From NCBI GenBank assembly GCA_030340625.1, contig JAOPHQ010006257.1:62001-126000 (forward strand): 64,000 nt of DNA, written 5' to 3'. Shown here in pieces: positions 25,890 to 38,242 of this stretch. The stretch comes from Merluccius polli (taxonomy: Eukaryota > Chordata > Actinopteri > Gadiformes > Merlucciidae). The notes beneath the pieces were generated by a model that had not been told where the DNA came from, searched no databases, and saw only the letters and a list, made by a program, of their open reading frames with translations. The position numbers and the translations under genes are program-made. How positions within the stretch are numbered: position 1 is the first letter of the stretch; each line of letters starts with the position of its first letter.

Positions 25890-28800
25890 CTGGAGAAGAG
25901 AAAGAAAAACACAGAGTGAGAACAAAACAGCAGTGAGAAGACTGACGACATCTTTGCGTTTGGAGTTAGTGAGCAGCTTTCAGACGAGACGAAACCCAAT
26001 GAATATTCAGCACGCCGCCTCTTCTACCTCTGAGTGGCTTTAAGTGGGCAACCGAAAGCCTAGACTTTAGTCTTTTTACTCAACGTGGGGTCTCCCACTC
26101 CACCAGGTTCACCTTGCTTGCCACCAAATTAAACATGAATGGCTTCAATTTGTCGGCAAGCGAGAGAGCCCTTCGCAACGCTCTTTTAATGAAAGTGACA
26201 CTTCTCAATTTCATGTATTCTTTCATTAGCCGCAGTGGCAGAGGGGACAAATTGGGGGTTAAAACACGAGGAAAGCGAGCGATAAATACTATGCCGTTGG
26301 TTAGATGTCAACGTACAAAAAAGATTTGATAAAAGAAATGACGTTTGAAAAACTAAACTTGTATCAGACAGGTCAGGACCAGGGTGGCCCCTTCCAGCTG
26401 TCCGTCACATTAACCTTTCTAACCAAAGCCCTATGTGACTTTAATGATCAGATGAACAAAAGTTGTTATCTGTATTCCAGGCGGTGCTTGTGTGTGTGCT
26501 GGTATCGGTTGACCGCCTTCTCTAAACAGACTCCCTCTGTGAGTAAAAAGGATTTAAAGCGGGCAAAAGCTAGGCGTCATCTTCACTTTCCTCCCAAATA
26601 AACTTGTCCCCTGGAGTCACTAGTTTATCGGTTTCCCACTGTGAGCGGTGCTGGGCTGGATCGTCCTTAGGGGGCATAAGGGGATGGGGTTGCAGAGAGG
26701 ATGGGAGGAGGGTGCGGTTCTGATAGTTATCACTAGGCTGGTTGGTAAAAATATGAAAACAAACTTCCTGTCCATGACAACAAGTTTCTCTCACCTCTCT
26801 TGACCCTGGTGGGTTGTTGCTGTTCTCATGGTAAATAAACTGTAGCAAGTACGCCAGAACTGTGAAAATGCTTGACTCCCCTTAGAGGGGTGAACTACTG
26901 ACAGATGAACTACTGAACTACTGACTCCTGGGTTGTTTGTTTTCCAGGCTAGTGGAGCGAACTACTACAGGAGGGGGCTTGGATCTGAAGGTAAGAAAGG
27001 CTTTCAGATCGCCACCCACCCCCCATGTGAACCCCTCCCATCTCAACCCCTCCCCCTATCTCAACTCCACCCCTCCATGTCATTTTTTTACCTCCTTTTC
27101 TAAACTCCACCCGTCCATCTCAACTCCACCCACCCATCTCACCTCCACCCCTCCATCTCAACTACACCTCCCATGACAACTTCATCCTAATATCAACTTC
27201 AACCGAAAGTCAACTCCACTCCCTCCATGTGAACTCCCCTTCGTCCCCACCAAGCTTTCCTGTCACAGACGCCAAAAAAACAACATTTGACTGCCGAACC
27301 GAGCTTCCAACCCCAGAAAAAAAGGAGCAAAGGGCCGTGGGATGTTGATGTATGGTTGACAGTCAGGGTCATGAAGACAGAATGTTCTGGAAACACTAGG
27401 GAGTGACATGAAGCTGGAAAGAAAGAGGGAGGGTGTGTGGTGTGTGTTTGTGTGTGTGTGTGGGGGGGGGGTTGTTGTGAGTTATTTTGACTGCTGAATG
27501 CTAGTGGGACGTCGACTTGAGTGTCCCTAACCTTTCACCTCTGACCCCAAGCTTCAGGGACGCACACAAAAAGACACTTGACCCCTGCTTTGAGGCTGCA
27601 TCCGCCCCAGGAGAATGGGGTCTTCATGCATGACCAAGGTGGACATTTGAGTTAACCCTACCGTACCACGTGACCTGATGGACGGATGATGGATACAAAT
27701 CGTAGAAAACTAAATCAACAGATCTATTCACCCAATTCATCTTGCCAAGGAGGCTTCATCTGAACCATTGAACCTCAGAAAATATTTAGTATTTTGCTGC
27801 ACGAGAAAGACATCGGTCAAAATAGGGAAGTATGGCCTTTTTCTTACTTGCCATCTTTTGACTCCAGTTGCACATGACATCTGAGACACAACGAGCTCCC
27901 CAAAAATTATTGTATCTCAAACATAAACATTTTTAAAACCGGCCCCCTTATCTTGTAGTGAAATGAGAGTCTAACACACGCACACACACAACCAACCGAC
28001 TACTGGCTCGGCATCGACGGTAGTCTCCCTAAACAACATCGAGCAAAACGGTAATCACGACAATCCTCCGGATCGCATGCCCGTCGCCGGACAAAGTTGC
28101 GGGAGGAAAAACCCTCGCCCGGTGAACTTGAACATCTCCTGAGACCAGTACCTTTCCTTTCCAAAGTGGAGGCTGATTGTGAACCCGTCTCCGCTCGGCC
28201 CAGAGGCGGTGGACTCGACGCTACGCAGCTGATTGCGTTTGGCGATGGGGGAGGTGGGAACCTGGGTGTTTTGTTCGGGGGGCCGGAGGGAGAGTTCGGT
28301 CAGACATGGTTAAGACTGGAGCCGGGAAAATAAAACGGGCTTGGGTAGAACTGTAATCCTTCTTCCATCACTAATCTAAGTGGCTTTTCCTCTGCTTTAA
28401 GTGGTTTTCCCCCCCCGATGCTTTAAGTGGCACACAGGGGTGTTTAATCCGCCCCTACAGGCAAAGAGCGTTGACGAACAAACGCCGCGCAGCAGACGCC
28501 ACTTGTTCCTTGAAGGGGTCGTTTTTCGCCGTTGTTTTATCGTAATGTGCCACGGCCAAGGCTCTGAACGTTTTAATTTCTGGATCTTGAGCTTGTCCGT
28601 ATGTGATTTGAACCGGCTGGGTTCAATTAGTCCACCGCCCCTGTTTACATATGTTCAGTTGGTTCGGGATGCGTTTCGACGTACCACCCCGCAGGACGTT
28701 GGTAGGATCCGAAGGGGAAAGAGAACAGGGAATTTTGAGTGATGCACTTTGGTGATTATATGAAAAATAAGAGATTTCTATTTATTTATTATGAGCATCT

Positions 28801-30521
28801 GTTGGGGCGTAGATTTAAAATTCCAAGGTACTGTGCACACGAAACCTTGGATAAATATTTGCAGGGTTTATTTTTCTTTGACCAAAAACCTCTCGAGACC
28901 CAGTAGGACAAAGCCCATTGAATAGGAAACTGCTGCTGGGGGATTCTTCTATATATATGGGAAACCAGCAGCGTAACATAATTGTGATTGGCCCTGGTGC
29001 AAATATTTTTTCTCATGCCCCCCCCCCCCCCCGCCCACACCCCAAACACACACACACACACACACGCAACCACTCCGCGCGATGGTACACCCATGGCAGG
29101 GACAATGACCCTGAGACCTAGACAGCAGTGCACCAAGACAAAACAAAATAGCTTGTTGAAAAAGGACCGATTTCATTTAGATTAGTCTTGTTCTGAAGCC
29201 TGGACATTGGACAATATTTCACACTATTAATATCAAGGACATTTTGTGACACTTGGGGAAATACGTGTGAAACATTGTCACAATGTGTACTCTTTAAAAC
29301 AAGACTAATCTGAAATAAATCGGCTCTCAATGAGCTATTGAGATTAGGAAGCAGGAGGGGGGAATATTGAAAGTCAAACTAAATTCATCATCGTGGATAG
29401 GAACTGTGTGTGTTCCGTAGGTCTGAAACAAACCAAATATATTAAATGTCTCAAACAAATCAATCAAATCTTACGATAGACTTTAATATAAAACTAAATA
29501 CAATAAGTGTGGGTGTGTTGTGTCGGACACACTTTGCCATATGCGCCATACATAAGTTCTCAACTGCTTGATGGGTTATTATTCATTTGTTTATATAATT
29601 ACAATAGGCTACCAGTGTTGACTTGTCCCTCAAACAAATGTGTCAGATGTTACAATGTGCTATAGCATATAAAACTAACTAGGGCTAACTGTGTGTGTTC
29701 TTGTGTCTGACACACTCAACTGCATGATGTGTTATTATTCATTCTTTCATATAAATATATAAATATATAATAATAATGCCATTGTTGGCATATATCCAAA
29801 CATTGCGGGGGCCGGGGCATTGTAAGCAACTAAACTTTAGAGGCCTAATAATCATAACTATTATAACTAATGTGATTTGATGTTTTACATGGTAGGCCTA
29901 TGTGTTCTGCTGTCATTGATCAATCTTCCAATTGCAATCCATTGAGTTTGTTGCGCTGTGTTCAGCGGACTTTGCATGCAGGCTTTGCTCTCGTGGTGGG
30001 AAGGTGGTATAAATAGCGATCACAATTACAAGTAATCTTAGTGTTATCGTTGAATGGTTACTTTGAAGAATGCGTGAAACAGTCAATGGGCAAGAGGGCC
30101 CACCTACAATAAACTGAGTGCTGGGTAAGCGGCAAAAAAAAAATTGCCTTCCTACATGGGCCCCTGACAGCTTCTGGGCACCGGTGCACTGCACTGGTTG
30201 TGCCGTCGATATTTACACCAGTGTGGGGAACTATGGATACTGAGCACAAACACATGTGCTCTTAACATGGGTCAAAACAAAGCTATACATTTACAACAAC
30301 CCACAAACCCACCTACCACACACACACACACACAAAGCGAGAAAGAGAAAGACAGAGAGAGAGAGAGAGAGCGAGAGATGGAGCACAATAGAGATACAGG
30401 GAGGTAGCAAGGACACCATTATGATTGACAGGACACAGAGACAGAGATATGGGGGAGAGAAAGAGAGAGAGGGGAGAGAGACAGAGGGCGGGGGGACAGA
30501 AAGAAAGAGAGACACACTTAC
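25890..30521 (-). other. pawr intron between exons 6 and 7
   Basis: A 4,632-bp phase-0 intron. It contains an imperfect C-rich tandem stretch (26995-27240), a (GT)n and G run near 27440, a GC-rich stretch with several CpGs (28050-28330), a poly(C)/(CA) tract (29019-29065) and repeat-like sequence at 28960-29110. No further exon was recognised. Confidence 0.8.
26995..27240. repeat. Imperfect C-rich tandem repeat
   Basis: Variants of (c)tccacccctccatctcaa recur with a period of about 19-21 bp, plus spacer variation. Confidence 0.7.
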
Positions 30522-30626
30522 TCTGTTCAATAGGTCAATCTCCTCCTTCAGTTTCACGATGAGGTCATCTTTGTCTTCGTGGGCCTTCAGCAGCCGGTCA
30601 TTTTCCTGGCGCTCCCGGGCCAACTC
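30522..30626 (-). CDS. pawr: pawr coding exon 6, leucine-zipper first half
   Basis: This 105-bp exon encodes 35 residues (101-135), phase 0 at both ends: ELARERQENDRLLKAHEDKD followed by DLIVKLKEEIDLLNR. It matches the vertebrate PAWR segment RERQEN...KLKEEIDLLNR almost exactly. The donor is the strong gtaagt (AACAGA|gtaagt). The acceptor tract is unusual: almost pure TG (tgtgtgtgtgtacag) rather than pyrimidine-rich. Coiled-coil core positions include I123, L126, I130 and L133. The exon spans exactly five heptads, so losing it would be in frame and keep register. A 38-bp perfect hairpin lies 86 bp upstream of the acceptor. Confidence 0.96.
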
Positions 30627-30711
30627 CTGTACACACACACACAGACACACACAAGAATAAAGCTATCCAGCCATGATATATAAATACAATTAAAGGGCAG
30701 TTCGTATATCA

Positions 30712-30793
30712 ATACTTCTGACGTAGACCAAAGGCTTTGAAAGAGAACCGCTCATGGTTCTCTTTCAAAGCCTTTGGTCTACGTCAGAAGTAT
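30712..30793. repeat. 38-bp perfect hairpin
   Basis: Arms 30712-30749 and 30756-30793 are perfectly complementary around the loop gctcat. It lies 86 bp upstream of the exon 6 acceptor in the pawr sense. Confidence 0.97.
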
Positions 30794-31872
30794 GCACGCG
30801 CACGCACACGCACAGGAATGTGTTTACTGTCTGCCTTAAAGACCAACTTAGGGGGTTGTACAGAGTAAAGAATGTCACCCCCCCCACCCATCCATCCTCT
30901 CTCTGCCAATCACACGATACTATGTGCTCGCTTGCCCTCAGGAGCTCATCATGGGGGGGTCCAGGTATCCACCTGAGAGATGTGAGGGGATTGGATGTAC
31001 TCATGGATAGTGTAGACATGAAACTAAATCTTTGACTCAACAAATGACTGGATTTATTATATACAGCTTTTCTTAGCACTGCAGTCACTACAAGAGTTTC
31101 ATAATTACATTACCCCAGTCACATAATCAATTATAGCCATGTTCACCCATTCACATTCACACACAAATTCACTCATTCATGCATACACGTATTCACCCAT
31201 TCACACCCATGCGCACACACACCCACACACATTCATACACACATCCAAATGATGTTGGAGTCAACCATGCAAATCAACAACCAGCTAGTCAAGTTAGGGT
31301 TAGTGTTTAAAACTTGCGTTAAAACTGCATGCATCAGAACTACTACTCCACTGTTCGCCTGCATGGCCATAAAAAGCTCCACTACTTCCTTTCTAAACCT
31401 GTTACAGTGTTAAAAGTACAAACTCTGTGTCCCATGATGAGGAGCAGCTTGTGTCAAATACAGTCCTTCACTACGAAGTAAATGTGTGTCTTCTGTCTAA
31501 AACAATAACACATGTAATGGGAGACATGACAGTAACATGTGCTTCGTGGTACTGCAGTAGTAGTACTCCTGAGAAGTACAATGAAGGGACTGCAATCGTA
31601 AACAGCTGCCAATCTTTCTCTACTTTTTACCCCCGCTGTACTCTCAATGTGTTGCCGATAAGTCATGAAATATGTTTCCATGGAAACCCAGTCAACAGGG
31701 AGAAGACGTAAGCGATAACGTGGCGTTTGTTCATAGGTAGCCGACTCAAGACTCCAGGCCTCTCTTTCAAAGTGCTCAAAAGACATTCTCTGTGAATGTA
31801 AAAATCAACCGTCTCTCATGGATAACGGACAATTTAACATTGAATACAACACTTTAAGGCGGAAAAACTAGG

Positions 31873-31982
31873 GGTCAGCGGTTAGGGTCCCAGTCTGAAG
31901 GTGCTGGGTTCCTTAATGGTACCTGAATTCACTGCAAGTCGCTTTGGACAAATGCGCCATAAGCTGCTAACTGACTAAAGAG
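31873..31982 (+). mobile_element. SINE copy, internally deleted
   Basis: gttagggtcccagtctgaag, gctgggttccttaatgg, cctgaattcactgcaagtcg, ctttggacaaatgcgccata: the B-box region joined directly to the conserved 3' tail. Confidence 0.75.
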
Positions 31983-32309
31983 TAAACTAAACAGTAAGAC
32001 TTAGCAATCAGTTGGGTTTTTCTTAGGAGTGACTCACTCGCTGTTATAATAATTATAATACTTAGTGTTATTTTGAGAAAAGGCATGGGGCAAGGTGACA
32101 TTTGAATCAGAGATAGACTGGAGATGCTGCAGATAGACGTCAAGGCCTTCCAGAGAAACAGCTCCACAATGGAAAAGGTCACCAGTTCCTACCAGAACAT
32201 GGGAGCGGTAGCCAGCGAGTAACACAGCAGGTCAGACATCAACGAAAAGGTTATGGTTTGTCACCTTTTGTACAGAAACTTTCTTTTAATATAAATTTCA
32301 CTGAGCTTT

Positions 32310-32460
32310 TTTCATGCGCCTTTCATCACAAGAGAGTGAAGACAGACAGGAACGTGGGCTAAAGAAAAGAGAGGGAATGAAGTAGCATAGAAGCCGCAGG
32401 TGGGAGTTGAACCTGGGTCGCGACAAAGCGGCTAAGTTTACTACAAGGCGACATCCATTT
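32310..32460 (-). mobile_element. Second-family tRNA-derived SINE
   Basis: The minus strand reads a B-box (ggttcaactcc) and then cttcattccctctcttttctt, ctcttgtgatgaaaggcgca. The same 3' layout appears in the copy at 42018-42200. Confidence 0.65.
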
Positions 32461-33807
32461 TTTAAAACCTCTCTGCAAAACATTGAGGTTATCTGTTCAA
32501 CTGTAAAAATAAAAATAAAAAGCAACTTGTATAATTAAGCAAGAGCGCATCTTATAACGTCTGTTTCCAATGTGCCATGAACTGCTACGCTCTCTTCTGC
32601 CACAGGGCGGAAGCAATCATCTGCAAATCACTTTTTTCCCACATTCTTGTTTCATAAATAATAAAACCATTAACAAATCCAGTATAAGGAAACTAGGCAT
32701 GTTTGAGTACTAGAATAGCGATGGATTACACACCGGAAGATGTATCCAGCCAGTTTGAGATCAGCAATAGCATCTTATTTCATGTTTTTTCTCCATATTC
32801 TGCATGTATGCCAATATAGATTGATAATTTTACCATATTCATTTGTGCTCATCTTACCTGGTTTAAAGGTCATGGAGTAAATAAGAAATTCACCAGTATT
32901 TTATACCTCGCTTTCATCAATATTTATATAGCCTAAGCTTTGCGCACATATCGACCATAAAGCCATAAAGGTAGGGCTAATTTAAAGGGAAAAGAAAAAA
33001 CAGGGAATTCGATCTGGCATTTAATTGAGGATTTAAAGTCAACAAATCAAATTCAATGTATGATAAAGGCCATTCATTAATTCTGCCTTTATTCTCCGAC
33101 ACATGCAACATGCATCCAGCATGTTGCTACTCTGAATGTCTGCAATCAGATTTTGGTCGGTCTCGCGGTGACGGCGCTAGCTGCCATTTTAGTGCCTTCA
33201 CTATGAAAGGCTTGTGCTTTGTGCACGAGGGTCAAATTTTCTAGCTTCCAAAATGTTAAAAAGTTAAAAAAATTAAACATAACAAGAGACATATTTTGAG
33301 ATGGTATTGAGAACCATAATGAGGTTAGCGAACTACTGTGTTGAGCCACCTATAGAAAAAGTTTCTTGAGGACCTGAGAACTAGCAAAATAGCGGTGGAA
33401 GGTCTTTGCAGCGACCCTTCCAAGACATAAGCGCTTCCAAGCGGGGAGTGTTTGGCAATTTAACTATTGTTGTTGGAGGGCAAAGGTAGGATATGACTTC
33501 ACACCCCTGGGGATGGTTTGTTGTGCTATTTTGTGTATTTATATGGAGCAGAGGAGGCTTGCAGCTAGTGGCTAACGTCGTCTCCACATCTGTGTCTGCT
33601 TCACCTCGGAAACAAAGGGCGATTCTCTCACGAAGGCAAGACATTTATTTTTATTTAAGGATTTAAAAAAACTAAAATCAACACTCCTTGGTATCCTGGA
33701 GACCAAAATGAAATGGACTTGTGGCGGATATAAACAGAAGTGTGTTGAATTGATTTTTCCATAACAAGGAAGGGGAGATTGGTTTTGACCTCCAGGCTGA
33801 AACAAAC

Positions 33808-33931
33808 CTTCTCCAGCTCCTCCATTCTTTTATCCAGGCTGCTGTAGGCGTTGGTTTCTCTGGGCTGGCGAGGCGGTTGTTGTCTGGCGTTTCCTCCCAC
33901 GTCTTCCTCCGCCGAACCGGTTCCGGACGGG
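33808..33931 (-). CDS. pawr: pawr coding exon 5, linker and start of coiled coil
   Basis: This 124-bp exon begins with one base that completes the split serine and ends in phase 0 (residues 59-100). The acceptor is tttccatag and the donor gtttgt, with T at +3 but G at +5. The peptide reads SPSGTGSAEEDV, then a Gln/Pro/Arg-rich linker (RQQPPRQPRE), then SSLDKRMEELEK. The S..SEEDV-like start and the SSLDKRMEELEK end match vertebrate PAWR (SEEDV and STLEKKIEDLEK). The middle is shorter and more divergent than the Ser/Arg/Tyr-rich human segment. The last dozen residues open the C-terminal coiled coil. Confidence 0.92.
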
Positions 33932-34128
33932 CTATGGAAATGATTTGGGCAACATTTGCACTTAGTTCCGGGTGAGGCTGACAACACATCAAAAGCATGC
34001 AATCAAACCTTGTTGTATGACCAAGTGCAGAGCGGCTATAGGAATCTCAAACAAAGGCTAGGTTTTTTTCCAGAAGTAGTCAAGTGCTGAACTCCAACAC
34101 AGATGCTGTAACAAAGAAGACAAGATGG

Positions 34129-34975
34129 CAGGGGTGGACTGGGACTGAAAAAGGGCCCTGGACTTTCAGACCGACTGGCCCCCAACACGTGCGTGCCCCC
34201 ACTGCCCCCACACAATGATTTCTACTCTGTGCCAGTGTCAGACCATTGCAGAGCTCACACATAGGCCTACTTTCAATAGTAGATGGCGCCACTACAGAAC
34301 ATACACACACACACACACTGTCAGTAGTAGATGGCGCCACTACAGTACACACAAACACATACTTAATAAGATGACGCTACTACAGAGCACGCACAGTTAA
34401 ACCGAAAATGTGTGTTTTTATTTGTCTTTTAAAGTTGTGCTTGATGTCCCTGTTTTTACTGTTTTCATGTCATGAGCACATACTGAGGCAACTTCCTAAC
34501 CACTAAGGTGGCATGGCAATAAATCTTGAATCGAGACCGTAGAAGTACTAGAGAACAAGTAAGTAATTTAGACATTCAGCTGCATCAGCTTTGAGAGACT
34601 TCATCTTTTTGTCTCAATTTCTGGGCACTGCCTTTACGTTTTTTACCTTGGCTTTCCATTTTGACTTGACTTCGATTTTTGGAAAAGTGAGAATGAACGA
34701 CTTCAGTCCCCGCGCAAACCAACAGCCACTCGCTGTCTTCCTCTCTCTGTCTGGCGAGGGTGTAGCAGCAAGCATGTATGACTTTGGGCCGGGGGGTGGG
34801 GCCAGGGACGAGGGCATAGACCAATAGGCCGGAAGATGAGCGATAGCAGTGGAAATTCTATGGCTTAATCATTTCCCCTTATTCTACTCAAAAAAAATAT
34901 GAATCTTTCTCGGGCCACAGATCCGTCGGCCCACCGGGAATTGTCCCGGTGCTCCCGAAGTCCAGTCCACCCCTG
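34129..34975. mobile_element. hAT-like non-autonomous transposon
   Basis: The ends are CAGGGGTGGACTGG and CCAGTCCACCCCTG. The flanking 8-mers are caagatgg (34121-34128) and caagacgg (34976-34983), matching at 7 of 8, which is the hAT target length. The interior holds three ~46-bp tandem units based on gtagatggcgccactacag with CA runs (about 34280-34400). No transposase frame was seen. Confidence 0.88.
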
Positions 34976-35297
34976 CAAGACGGTAACACTTTTTACAATG
35001 TAATGTTAATGTTACAATGTAATGTTAAGCAATGTAGTCACCTTTAACAGCATGTACTTGATATGTAGTAGCGTTAACAGCCTGACCCTAACCCTAAACT
35101 TAACACCTAACTACACTGTAGTTACATGCTGTTCCATAACATTATTCCATATGAAGTACATGCTGTAACACTGCTCATTACCCAGGACAATGCATTACCC
35201 AGGACACCAATGTGTAATTACATTGTAACAGGACACTAACATTGGGTGACAACAAGACAGGTGATGTTGAGATGTTCTTTGGATGCCTTTTAAGATT

Positions 35298-35298
<1 letters not shown>

Positions 35299-35354
<56 letters not shown>
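35299..35354. repeat. (CA)n microsatellite
   Basis: About 28 CA units. Confidence 0.97.
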
Positions 35355-35355
<1 letters not shown>

Positions 35356-36039
35356 ATGTAACTGATTCACTGCTGTCAATCCACTGTTTTCCATTCTGCC
35401 ATCCATTGTCCATTGCTGTTTGAACGTGTTTAAACTTAGCAAAAAATAAAGTATGACTTTTCGTTTACCATAATTAATGTGTTTGAGGTGATGCTACTCA
35501 AGACGCCAACGCCACATGTGCAACACAAAGTGACGAGTTCCAAACATAAAAGTCCCCCTCCTGTTCTTTCAATTAGGCGGGCATTATTACCCCCCCCCAC
35601 CCCCCCCCCCGCGCGCCTTTATCCCGCCTTTATTGACGAAGAACAGCCACTAAAAGACTAACTTTGTGGTGAAAAAAGGATTTTGATTAGGAGAGATGGG
35701 GAAATGAGACGTGAAAACCTCAAGCGAGAGCTTGTGAGAGACACGGTGGGGCTGTTTGTGTCTTTTCCAAGAATTTCTTTCTTTCAATGTCACTGCTTTT
35801 TAAGGAGAGGGATGAAACGTGGTTAACAAAAGCATCTCTTATCCGCAGTGCACTGACTCATACACTTGCGCTCTACCTTCTTAAGAGGGCATTCAGGGGG
35901 AACCGGGGGAGAATATTCATGCCGATTTATGTATTTATATATTCTATATATTTATTTATATATCTATATTTCTTGAAAACATATTTGAAAACTTGTCAGG
36001 CTCCCACATAGCCCACCCACCATCCACCACGAGACTAAT

Positions 36040-36575
36040 ACCACTACTACCGCCATTAAAACCACTACTATAGCCGCCACTAAAACCACTACTATAGCCG
36101 CCACTAAAACCACTACAAACGCCACTAAAACCACCACTAAAACTACTACTACCACCACCACTAAAACTACTACTACCACCACCACTAAAACCACTACTAC
36201 CACCACCACTAAAACCACTACTACCACCACCACTAAAACCACTACCTCCACCACCACTAAAACCACTACCTCCACCACCACTAAAACTACTACTACCACC
36301 ACCACTAAAACCACTACTACCACCACCACTAAAACCACTACTACCACCACCACTAAAACTACTACTACCACCACCACTAAAACCACTACTACCACCACCA
36401 CTAAAACCACTACTACCACCACCACTAAAACTACTACTACCACCACCACTAAAACCACTACTACCACCACCACTAAAACCACTACTACCACCACCACTAA
36501 AACCACTACTACCACCACCACTAAAACTACTACTACCACCACCACTAAAACTACTACCTCCACCACCACCCACCA
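36040..36575. repeat. 24-bp minisatellite
   Basis: About 22 copies of a 24-bp unit (accaccaccactaaaaccac plus tact). Because 24 is a multiple of three, the frames stay open and give artificial Gly/Ser- or Val-repeat peptides on the minus strand. Confidence 0.95.
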
Positions 36576-37584
36576 CCCACCACCACTACCCTCACACCCT
36601 AACCCAAGCCTACCGTCACCACCACTACCTGCACCTCCACCTCCACAACGCGCCCCCCCCCCCCCCCAACCCACCACCCCCACTGTCCAGGGGACAGAAA
36701 AGCTCTCTGTCTGGAGGAAATCCAATTATTGGCGAGAGCTCCAGGCTCGCCTGCATTGTCCCGGTCCATACGGCCGTCTGCATATTCCAGCAAAGAAGAC
36801 GTTTTGGGGAAGAGAGAGAGAGCGCAAAAGAGCAAGAGAGAGAGAGCGAGCGAGAGAGGCAGGGAGGGGAGGCTGCTGCTGGTGGTTGTGATAATGCAGA
36901 AAAAGAATAGAAAAGTCCCAACGTGGGCCACCTGCCATCACCTGCCTTTTCAAATGGCTGCTAGGAGTTTCACAGATATGAATAAATAAATAAATAAATG
37001 CCCTGGGAACAACAAATGTATGGCTTTGCACTGTGGAGATCTCATAGAAGGAATACAAATAAAGAAATGAAATGCCCAGTGAAGTATAGCTTTGTTGCGT
37101 GGATAGAAAAAAAATAATGCCCCATGAACAAAGAATGACTTCTACAGCACTGAGATTTAAGAGACCAAGATCGTGAGAAGAAATGTAATGATATGACGAT
37201 AAAAGTGGTGGAAGTGACATTTACTGAATCAACAGCTTACTTCATACTTTTTTTTATTTCCACCTAAGCAGCAACGTTTCCACTGCTTCTGATAAAAATG
37301 AAATGATGACCAAGTCCTTGAAGTGCTGTCCATGGTTCTTGTCGCCCACGCCATATATTTATAAAAGGTCTTTTTCTCTTCACTTCAACACTTCAAGGCT
37401 AGTCCTCACTTCATGGACATGACAGACAAATTGTGAAAGTGTGCATGACATTTGGGTTGAAGCACCCACACACACATATTCACAACAAGGAGTGTCTAAA
37501 ATGGCAGCCCCATTTGGAGCCAAAACATATCTGCTCACGGTTCATTTCCAAGAAATTGGCCCGAAACAAAATGAGGTGTGTATA

Positions 37585-37798
<214 letters not shown>

Positions 37799-37803
37799 AC
37801 ACT

Positions 37804-37862
37804 CCGCGATTGTTGACGGAGGGGGGGGCGCGCGATTGTTGATGGGGGGGGGGGGGGGGGGG
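37804..37862. repeat. poly(G)-linked GTCAACAATCGCGC motifs
   Basis: The minus strand carries ccgtcaacaatcgcgg (37804-37819) and ccatcaacaatcgcgcg (37829-37845), separated by a G run and followed by about 20 G. Confidence 0.9.
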
Positions 37863-38121
37863 TAGGTAGTGGAAATGTAATTAAATGGTGCTTAAGAAGT
37901 ATGCTTAAGTTCAATTACCTTGATTCAAACAACAACAATACAGCATGCGCTATTGTGATACTTCCTGTCACAGGGGTGTGAAACAATTAAATGAAAGAAT
38001 TTATAAATCAAGAGAGCCATCTCTCAAGACCAATTCCCATCTCCAAATGAACATAAAAAAGTCAATAAATAAATAAATAAATACACTTAATATGAATACA
38101 AATGTAAAATAAAAGGCTGAC

Positions 38122-38156
38122 CTCTTGTGGCGACCAGTCCCAGATCTTGGAGTTTC
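38122..38156 (-). CDS. pawr: pawr coding exon 4, 35-bp microexon
   Basis: This 35-bp exon encodes ETPRSGTGRHK plus two bases of a split serine codon (residues 48-59). The acceptor is tttttgtattccag. The only usable donor is gtcagc, with C rather than A/G at +3, so it is weak. The peptide aligns with EPPRTVSGRYKS of vertebrate PAWR. It enters in phase 0 and leaves in phase 2, so skipping it would shift the frame before the leucine zipper. It is too short for ORF detection and was found from splice signals and homology. A perfect hairpin lies 62-86 bp upstream of its acceptor (38218-38242). Confidence 0.85.
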
Positions 38157-38217
38157 CTGGAATACAAAAACAAAACAGAGACGACACTAGTTAATAAAAC
38201 ATTTAAAAAATACAACA

Positions 38218-38242
38218 GAGATGACCAATCATTGGTCATCTC
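38218..38242. repeat. 12-bp perfect hairpin upstream of pawr exon 4
   Basis: gagatgaccaat-c-attggtcatctc, with a single-base centre, 62-86 bp upstream of the exon 4 acceptor. Confidence 0.9.

Larger units (their letters stand above)
30627..33807 (-). other. pawr intron between exons 5 and 6
   Basis: A 3,181-bp phase-0 intron. It holds the 38-bp hairpin (30712-30793), a loosely repeated cattcaca/caccc stretch (31140-31240), SINE fragments near 31873-31982 and 32310-32460, and otherwise unique-looking AT-rich sequence. Confidence 0.8.

Noticed and set aside
35956..36725. Long minus-strand open frames of Gly/Ser or Val repeats
   Set aside because: They come from the 24-bp minisatellite, whose period is divisible by three; they lie in a pawr intron and show no start context or domain.
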